A stretch of 64,000 nucleotides of DNA from Cystobasidium ongulense. Its lineage: Eukaryota > Basidiomycota > Cystobasidiomycetes > Cystobasidiales > Cystobasidiaceae. The DNA lies in contig BQUP01000001.1 of NCBI GenBank assembly GCA_022835595.1, positions 992,001 to 1,056,000 on the forward strand. The letters are read 5' to 3'. Positions 57,326-64,000 of this stretch are shown in pieces (position 1 is the first letter of the stretch; every line of letters starts with the position of its first letter). A model generated the notes under the pieces. That model was not told the origin of the DNA and ran no database searches. It saw nothing but the letters and a program-made list of their open reading frames with translations. Made by a program: the position numbers and the translations under genes.

Positions 57326-60300
57326 TCAGCCATGCTGATGTTGAGGTTGCGATTGGCTGTTTCGAGATAGATCTCGTAAAAAGTGCAAAGTATCTCTAGT
57401 TTCGGCTATTTGACAAGGATATAAGTAGGTGGTATGCCCAACAATGATTTACATAACACTCACATGAGATCGCCACTATGGGGTCGGTGCGACTTGCTCG
57501 CTGTATCCATTTACAAGCAAAATCATATGGAGTATAGACCGAATTGCCTGTCGGCATCTGGACGCGAGTTGCGGGATAGTCGGCTTGGACATTGGCGCAG
57601 AGGATCGCAAGATTCTGAAACAAATAGTCATAGTCAGCCTGACAGTCAGAACGGGTAACAGCCGACCGTACATGCAAGGCCAGTGAATTCTTCTTCAACG
57701 ATGTACTGAAATAGTACAGGTTCATGGCACTAGCCAATGAAGGTAGAAACCCAGTTGTCTTCTTGACTGCAGTAACAAGAGCTGGACTTGGATCTAGCAT
57801 CGAATCAGGTCAGACAGTGCTCGTCACGCATAGATCTGATATGCCTACTTTGCAAGCACATCTCGATGATGCGACAGATAGCAAAACAGAGGTCTGCCAA
57901 GATAGAAATGGCCTTGCCGTCTGCTTCGTTTCGGACTATCATATCGGCCGTCTCGGCTAGAGCGTGGAGCCGTCTTCAGGCCATTCGTCTGGCCGACACT
58001 CAGACAAAAGCGGCCAAGGCCTTTCACGTGAGAGGGCTATAATCTGGTCAGTACGGTATAGAGCTTTGTGGCGCACCACACACTTACAAGCAGGAGCAGC
58101 AGGGGCAGCATGTCGTGTCGAGCGTGGAAGGGCGTCGCCTCCGACGATGGCAGTTCGGGGTATGCCGCAAGGCATCTGCAATAAGCACCGTTCCAGTCAG
58201 TCACTAAAAGTGCAATTGACAATGTTCATATAAGTTTACTAACTGTAAAGCGTTCGACCTGAATTTTTCCATGTCGTATTGACCCTCGGTTCGAGAGAAC
58301 AGAGCTCGACGGCATCTTGCTAACGCTTCTTCAGTCCCTGATTTTTCCAGCCAGATGTACTGAATGTGCATGCTTATTACTGTGCAGAGATCTCGAAATG
58401 TATAACGCAACGTGCGGGGACTTGCAGATTCGTCGACTGATGATACCTTGGCTGGACCGCACAGAACGACTTCCACTCCACGAGCAAAGTCATGCAGTGC
58501 CAAGTCCGGTCTGTTTGCCTCAACAGCTAGACTACCCAGCGTGAGGTAGAGACTTTGCAGTTTGTACACGTCGGCAAGTGACACCATAGGAGGTAGTCGG
58601 CCGACTCTTGCACTCGGACGGCCATCGCTGGCAGAGGGAATGCCCAGCCACATCCGCTGAATCATGGATAGCCCGAAGTCTCGAGCTTTCAACAGCCGTT
58701 CAGGCTCGATTACATTCGGATCTTGCGGTTTTGTCATGAGGAAGAGCATATTCGAGATGGCCTCCCACATAGTCGCTTTGGCCTCCAACGCTTTCTTGAG
58801 TTCGACCATTGCCTGATTGTCGTCACCCTGTTAGAGAGGCGCTGTGTGAGTACTGGAGTTATGGTAAAATGCTGTATCCAACATACCAGGGTCGTGTATG
58901 CTACAGCGAGGTTGGTCAGAGCCTCCACGCAGAGCTGTCCCTTTGCGCTGGCGAGTTTTTCAGCAGATCTACACAGATGTGCCTGCGTAGCAAACACGCC
59001 ACTCGCGACATAGCAGCACGAAAGCGTGATGTGCAAATCAATGTGATCGGGATAGAAGGACAGAAAGCTGAGAAGCAGGGAGAGTGCACTGCTGTCTGAC
59101 TTCAAGGTTCCGATGCGTCGTCTGAAGTGAGAGAGAACAAAGTCTCTAGCTTGCGTTGGCAAACGATTGTATAGACGAACATCTCTAGCGATCTTGCGAA
59201 CTGTATCTTCAACTTCAGGTAAATCCATTTGGTGCGAGTAAGGTGGCCACCGGAATTCCAGCTCTTGTATCATGTCTGGAGGAATAGTGTAATCTGGAAT
59301 TGGTACAATGGGCAGGGGCATGGTTGAAGCAGTCATTCCTGTCTCCAAAACGCTTGCAAGTTGCTCTGAATTGCCGTTAAGTGTTTGAATCGTAATATCC
59401 AGAACCGCGAGCTGCCCTGCTAACAAAGCCGCTGCAGCAGAAGCCTTGATGACAGAAAAGGATTTGACGGTAAGTGGGTCGTGAGTGCGCTGATCCTTCT
59501 TCGGACTCACTTGGCTCAGCAAAGTTGATTTTCGCTCCGGCTCGCTGGTCAAATCAGTACAGTCTGCCAACAGAAGCTCAAGAGCCTGCTCGTGCCAAAT
59601 TCGATAGTAGAGGATGGCCCGCTTTCGAAAGACGTCCTGTAAGACACGTCATCAGCTTGATATGTCTTAACAAGGTGACAGATCTCCATCGACTGTCTTA
59701 CACGTAGATCAAAGGTATGGTTTTGCTTGATAGCCTGCATCTGAATGACGTGAAGATAGCTGCGACTGGCTTGAACCTCAATTGCTATTTCCTGATTGTG
59801 TCTGTCCATAGAATATGACACAAGATCTTGGCACATACTCTTATAAAGCGCACCTGCCGGTGGGTTGGTCCAATGTTGGATAAGGGAGCGAACTGTCCTT
59901 TCTGCCCATTTCAACCTTGTCTCGGAGACGGCGTTATGTTGTTCCTCTTTATTCGGATTGCCGCGTATCCCAGAACTTGTCTCATCGAACTTGATGTCGA
60001 GCAAGTAAGGTAGCCCAGGAAAGCTAAAGTCTGCCTTGCTTGCGTCAGTCAGAATTTGAGGCTGACCAAACATTGAAGGCAAGAGATCGAAGGATTTATC
60101 GTGCGTGTGATGCTGGCTTATTTCTTGAAGTTGTTTGCGGGATTTCGCTCGAGCCATGCGTGCAAGAAATACAGGTGGGGCTGCTATAATCAATGTAATT
60201 TCTTCTTCCGTTTGCAGCCTCGTAGTCCTCTTCGCGCGCCCTCGTACATCTTGCTCATTCGGAATCGTGCTAGAGTTCGCTAATATAACTGCCTCGACTG

Positions 60301-61634
60301 GATTTATACTTGATGCGTTGCCAGGCTGTGCTGGTACAACTGGCTCGGCGGGATTCTCGAGGGCGGGTCCGGTGCTTTCAATCGGAGCGTTAGGACCAGG
60401 TGCCTTCGAGAGAGGGTAGGTGGGCAATGCGGTCATTTGAGGTGTTTTCGCAATGTGAGCTTTCCATGCTATAACCGGCTCTACTTCAGGTAATTCAGGG
60501 ATGATAGACCAAATCTTCGGTAAAACAATCTGTAAAAGGAAGAGCATAGATCAGATCATACTCTTCGAAAAAGCTAAGGTAAGGCGTGTTATTTTATGTA
60601 CTTACTTGCATAAAGATAGCATTGCGCCATCGTTGACTATTAGCGCGTGAGCCTCGTTGGAAAATAATGAAAACTGTATGACAATCGTGATATAACTTGA
60701 GGGGATCTGTATACTGCCCTTTCGTCACACTGTGAAATCAAAAACACACTACGGATTAAGAGAAGCTCGCTTGATGACAGGAAATGGACGTGCTACGTAC
60801 AGATCTAGAATTATAGCCAAAGATATGGGATTCGTGACTCTTTCGTAGAAGAATTTATCCGTTTCTGTAGCTGATTTCGTTGAAGGAAGACAAGGGGTGT
60901 GTATACTGTCAACATTGGAGGCCGGAGTACTCATGTAGCGAGTAGAACAACGAGAAACTCCACCGACTCACGAGGAAGTAATATCGACGTGCCACCTACA
61001 GCGCGATTTTGAGAGTCTTTCACACTTGCGAGTGTATGTAAGAACTGAATGTATCCATGGACAACGGATGGAATAGCACCAGGTGGCAGTTCTGAAGGCA
61101 ATGGAAGTGATGGAACTGCAACAGGTCCAGTGTTTGTTGCGAAAGCTGATTCCGCTTCTTCTAATATCGGTAAATTGATATCGTTCAGCCATATGGCATT
61201 GAGGTAGACTTGTAGGCTTAGACTATCTTCGTATCGTCGGTCTTGCTTCAAGTTTGGGATGATATGGCGGATGCCGGTGAAACAGCGGACTACTTTATCA
61301 TAAAAGTGCTTTGGTTGAGTAATTCTCCCTTTTAAGACACTGCTCAAGATATAAGAATCAATTAAACAGGTTCGAGATTGGAAGGCGTGGAGATTCTGGC
61401 GCTCACTCTTCACGGATGGTGTCGAGACTTGGAACGTAGTTATTCGTATAATGCTCTGGATGCTTCACACGCGCTGCATTATAAGCACAAGGTCAACCTA
61501 TCTCTCGACTCGTATTGAATTGTACGCATCCTACAGAAGTGCTCGCCAATAGCTGTTCCGTCTCCATCTCTGAACGCTTCGAGGTTATCGAGCAAACGCA
61601 AGTATGCAGCCTGCAGCAGCGAGGGCGTCGCCAT
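57326..61634 (-). CDS. 1145-aa helical-repeat (TPR-like) protein, family not identified
   Basis: Thirteen exons (minus): 61634-61535, 61473-61407, 61342-60972, 60870-60801, 60729-60606, 60529-59702, 59636-58887, 58827-58244, 58175-58088, 57951-57849, 57793-57672, 57614-57464, 57405-57326; 3438 nt, exactly 1146 codons. Start is MATPSLLQAAYLRLLDNLEA. The middle has a charged, Pro-rich linker (about residues 290-400). The second half shows TPR-like helix pairs: LHITLSCCYVASGVFATQAH, LCVEALTNLAVAYTTLVGDD, NQAMVELKKALEAKATMWEA, VYKLQSLYLTLGSLAVEANR. No catalytic motif, signal or membrane segment. Two junctions are less sure: exon 1 (donor at gtagga or, 9 nt later, gtacaa) and exons 9-10, where the phase-0 acceptor ccgag competes with others. 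A scaffold role is plausible; TTC7/Ypp1 or TTC27-like families were considered but not established. Confidence 0.75.
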
Positions 61635-62172
61635 CGGACATTCGCGCCTCGCACATGTAACCAGCTCAGCTCAACGCCTGCTTGCAGACGCGTCGTGCTG
61701 CTCGATGTCGCTGTTGGCGTGGGTCGGTGGAAGAGCAAGCAACACCGCACAACACTCCATGAATATACACGTGATCAAATAGTCGTGTAAAGTCTAGAAG
61801 ATGCAGAATCGTCGAAAAGCGTTGTTGCTTGTCATCGAAAGCTTTCCACAGAGCTCAACCTCAATACAATATCATCAGGGATCAGGAGCAACCTTGAGGA
61901 CCATTACAAAGCGACAGCTTTCACCGCCATTTTCCATAACTCGATAAAAATCTTTCTGTATTCCCAAACCGCAAAACCACACTTCAGTATTCATACAACT
62001 GTCTCTTCGATACTAACTTTATTCTGTCTGAAATACTCTCTATTTTGATGCCTTTGCTCTAGTGGTGAACGAACGGGGACAACGGCGAGATTTAGGGATA
62101 CTGATGAGGAAGCACCTCTTTTGCATTTCAAGAGAATGCGTCCAGAGCAATAGGACACGCCTCGCCGAGCTT
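61635..62172. promoter_or_regulatory. Intergenic region, 538 bp
   Basis: Promoter/5' UTR of the helical-repeat gene and 3' UTR of YHM2. Nothing else recognised. Confidence 0.4.
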
Positions 62173-63960
62173 TTACTTCGGCTTGTTGACCCACGCTCTG
62201 ACATAGCTGTGTGATGCCAGGTAAGTCAGTAATTCCTCACAAGCGAGGTGTAAATGAGATGACTTACTCTGCGAACGAGACCATGCAGACTGTTTGCCAG
62301 ATACCGAGGCCGACTCTCGGTGTGACACCTCTGTAGAGTGCCTTGATGCCACCTTCCTTGTAGATATAAGCGAGAGTGCTAGAAGAGAAAATAACCGCCA
62401 GCTGTCAGCGCTCACTTCTCGTTTCATCTAGGCTTTCTGATTTGAGGGCATAGCTTACTTGAAGACAGTCAACTTGGCCGGTCTATTGGAATTAGCGGCT
62501 TGTTTGGCCATAGATTGCATTTCGACTCTGACGACTTCAATAGGTTGATTCCAAGTACCAAGTGCACCACCAATTGAAGAAGCTGCGATCTTCTCCCAAG
62601 CTCCTAATGGATCAGAAGCGCTCTTGCCTTGTGATTTACGGATAGATTGTTCGGCTAGACGTGCGAAACCCATTCGAGATCCCCAATTTGTGCATTGACG
62701 GACGCTGCGTGAACAGTACGAGAGGTAGTCAGCGAGACCGCATCTTCACGCTTGACATAGTCCTAAGTACTCACGCGACTGCATTGACTCCCTTGTTGAT
62801 ACCCTTGAAGCCTTCTTTTCTGAAGATATCGGCGAAGACTGTTGTGATTGGGAAACATCATCAGTTTTAAGCCGAGGCATCGCATTACGACACGTCAAGG
62901 TGACTCACCCTTCCACGTTGAAGGTGGTTTCTCGTTACCAGTAAGGACGGCTTTATGTCTTGTAATTTCGGCAGTTTTCATCGCTGTTATTGGGAATGCA
63001 CAGCATCAGCTCGTACATCAAGGCGCATAGAGCAGGGCGAGCTTAGGCTTACTCGTGCAGAAACCCATCGTAGCATACGCTTGAGCGATACCACCACCCA
63101 TACCACCTAGCAGACCGGAAGCAGCAGGACTGACACCATAACCAACTGCGGCATTCTCAATTTCAGCAGCTGCGAATAAGAGTACAGCTCCTTTTGTTCC
63201 TGCTTCAATCCAAGCCCTGTAGAAAGGCAAGTCATTAGAATATGCTGGTTCAGCTGAGGACGGGACTGCATGAAGTAAGGAGAGTATGTGCGCACCATGG
63301 AATAAGACCTTGATAGACTGTCGTCACGGTAGATAGATCAGCTTGACTTGCATGGAAGTACTCCCTTCCTGAAGAACACTCACATCCTTTAAATCCACCA
63401 CGTGACCAGACGGTAGCGGCCGCTTGAGGCATAGTTTGGGATCTGTGAGGGCGAGCGAGGGGGAGTCATGTAAGATGACAGCTTTAATGCAAGTAGGTGT
63501 GACCGGATGCGCACCGATTAGCAGCCATCTGAGTCTTCAAGACCTAGAGAGCGCAAGGATAGTGTCAGATGAAAGCATGCAAAGGTGCAGTGACAGGAAA
63601 GAGGACACTCACCTCTAGCGGCTGTCCGAGGGTGGTGACTTCGAAGAGGCTGTAGGGAGTACGACATGAGCTAGTGTTCCTGCTGCAGACTCGAGCTTCT
63701 CCCTAGGGATAGCACGCACTTCATGATTGCTGTGTGCAGTTTTGACGGGGTCGGGGTCCCACAGAAAGTCAGGAAAGCGTGCGCGAGTGGAGGACGAGTG
63801 GGAGTGGGAGTGAGAGTGTGGGAATGGAGAGGCTACAGTCAGCACTGTTACTCCAACGACACGTATAAACCCGGGCCTACTGACCTCCGACGGCAATGTT
63901 CGAGTATGAGATTGTCCTCTTCTCGCCGGGCTTGAGTTTGGCGGCAGCAGCAGGGGCCAT
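62173..63960 (-). CDS. YHM2: Mitochondrial citrate/2-oxoglutarate carrier, Yhm2 type, with a 10-nt exon
   Basis: Inner-membrane carrier exchanging citrate for 2-oxoglutarate, linked to NADPH supply; 308 residues. Twelve exons (minus): 63960-63885, 63729-63720 (10 nt), 63649-63613, 63543-63515, 63442-63384, 63317-63296 (22 nt), 63216-63053, 62983-62909, 62838-62775, 62704-62459, 62378-62268, 62206-62173. The protein closely follows Yhm2: [117 protein letters not shown]. Carrier-type Px[DE] motifs appear as QPLE and QPIE, as in Yhm2. The 10-nt exon CAATCATGAA supplies Ala-Ile-Met-Asn and is the only sequence I found in the 235-nt gap that restores the frame between exons 1 and 3. No cleavable presequence, normal for carriers. 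Confidence 0.95.
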
Positions 63961-64000
63961 GGTGAGGGGAGCGGTGTTGACGGGTGTGTGTTGGAGGATG

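Noticed and set aside
60749-60934. ATG-started frame beginning MSTPASNVDSIHTP as a separate small gene or exon start
   Set aside because: The upstream junction is out of phase with it; using the acceptor aaatcag (exon start 60870) joins the same downstream sequence in frame.
61400-61760. Cys/Arg-rich frames that might be a Zn2Cys6 cluster at the start of the helical-repeat gene
   Set aside because: Spacing of Cys does not fit C-x2-C-x6-C, and frames contain stops; the clean ATG at 61634 in another frame continues by splicing.

Overview
This window is nuclear DNA from a fungus. It is very probably a basidiomycete, and it looks most like a Tremellomycetes-type yeast. Reasons: nearly every protein is a fungal or eukaryotic housekeeping protein; genes are closely packed; coding sequence is cut by many short introns (about 50-80 nt, GT-AG, with a CTNAC-like branch site near the acceptor); and many coding exons are very short (9-24 nt). 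All coordinates were read by hand from the sequence. For 20 of the 21 complete gene models the exons sum to a whole number of codons and the predicted protein reads cleanly through every junction. The exception is the 1145-aa gene at 57326-61634, where two junctions have alternatives. I saw no rRNA, tRNA, CRISPR, transposon or virus-like element. The genus is inferred only from gene style.

Layout. 1-3066 (-): FHL1-type forkhead/FHA factor, running off the left edge. 4148-6898 (+): type II membrane, glycosyltransferase-like protein. 7653-8473 (+): GPI-anchored Ser-rich protein. 8875-11411 (+): COG6. 11751-13003 (+): YPT7/Rab7. 13439-18285 (+): 1503-aa membrane/coiled-coil protein. 18995-21771 (+): PSR1-type CTD phosphatase. 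22977-24772 and 25087-26980 (+): tandem sorbitol/xylitol dehydrogenases. 27117-27845 (-): TIM22, sharing a 196-bp divergent promoter with a trypsin-like protease (28042-29497, +).

30076-30857 (-): unidentified protein. 31408-32780 (-): polytopic membrane protein with two micro-exons. 33343-33757 (-): OST5. 34258-36368 (-): DBP3 helicase. 36890-38774 (-): TEF1 (EF-1alpha), whose start codon appears to be split by an intron. 40169-41484 (-): three-KH RNA-binding protein. 42400-45076 (-): fimbrin SAC6.

47380-49144 (+): HMG-box factor. 49443-51302 (+): secreted protein of unknown function. 51638-54437 (+): phenol 2-monooxygenase-like flavoprotein. 54901-56955 (+): Zn alcohol dehydrogenase. 57326-61634 (-): 1145-aa helical-repeat protein. 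62173-63960 (-): YHM2 mitochondrial citrate/oxoglutarate carrier.

How the genes relate: most are unlinked core functions (Golgi/vacuole traffic, ribosome and translation factors, mitochondrial import and transport, actin bundling). The only functional groupings I can argue for are the tandem polyol dehydrogenases, the phenol hydroxylase/alcohol dehydrogenase pair, and the TIM22/protease divergent pair. I found no convincing new multi-gene system. The most unusual content is gene architecture: several micro-exons, a split start codon, a probable GC-AG intron, and in-frame introns that could be retained. A 44-bp imperfect hairpin lies between OST5 and DBP3.
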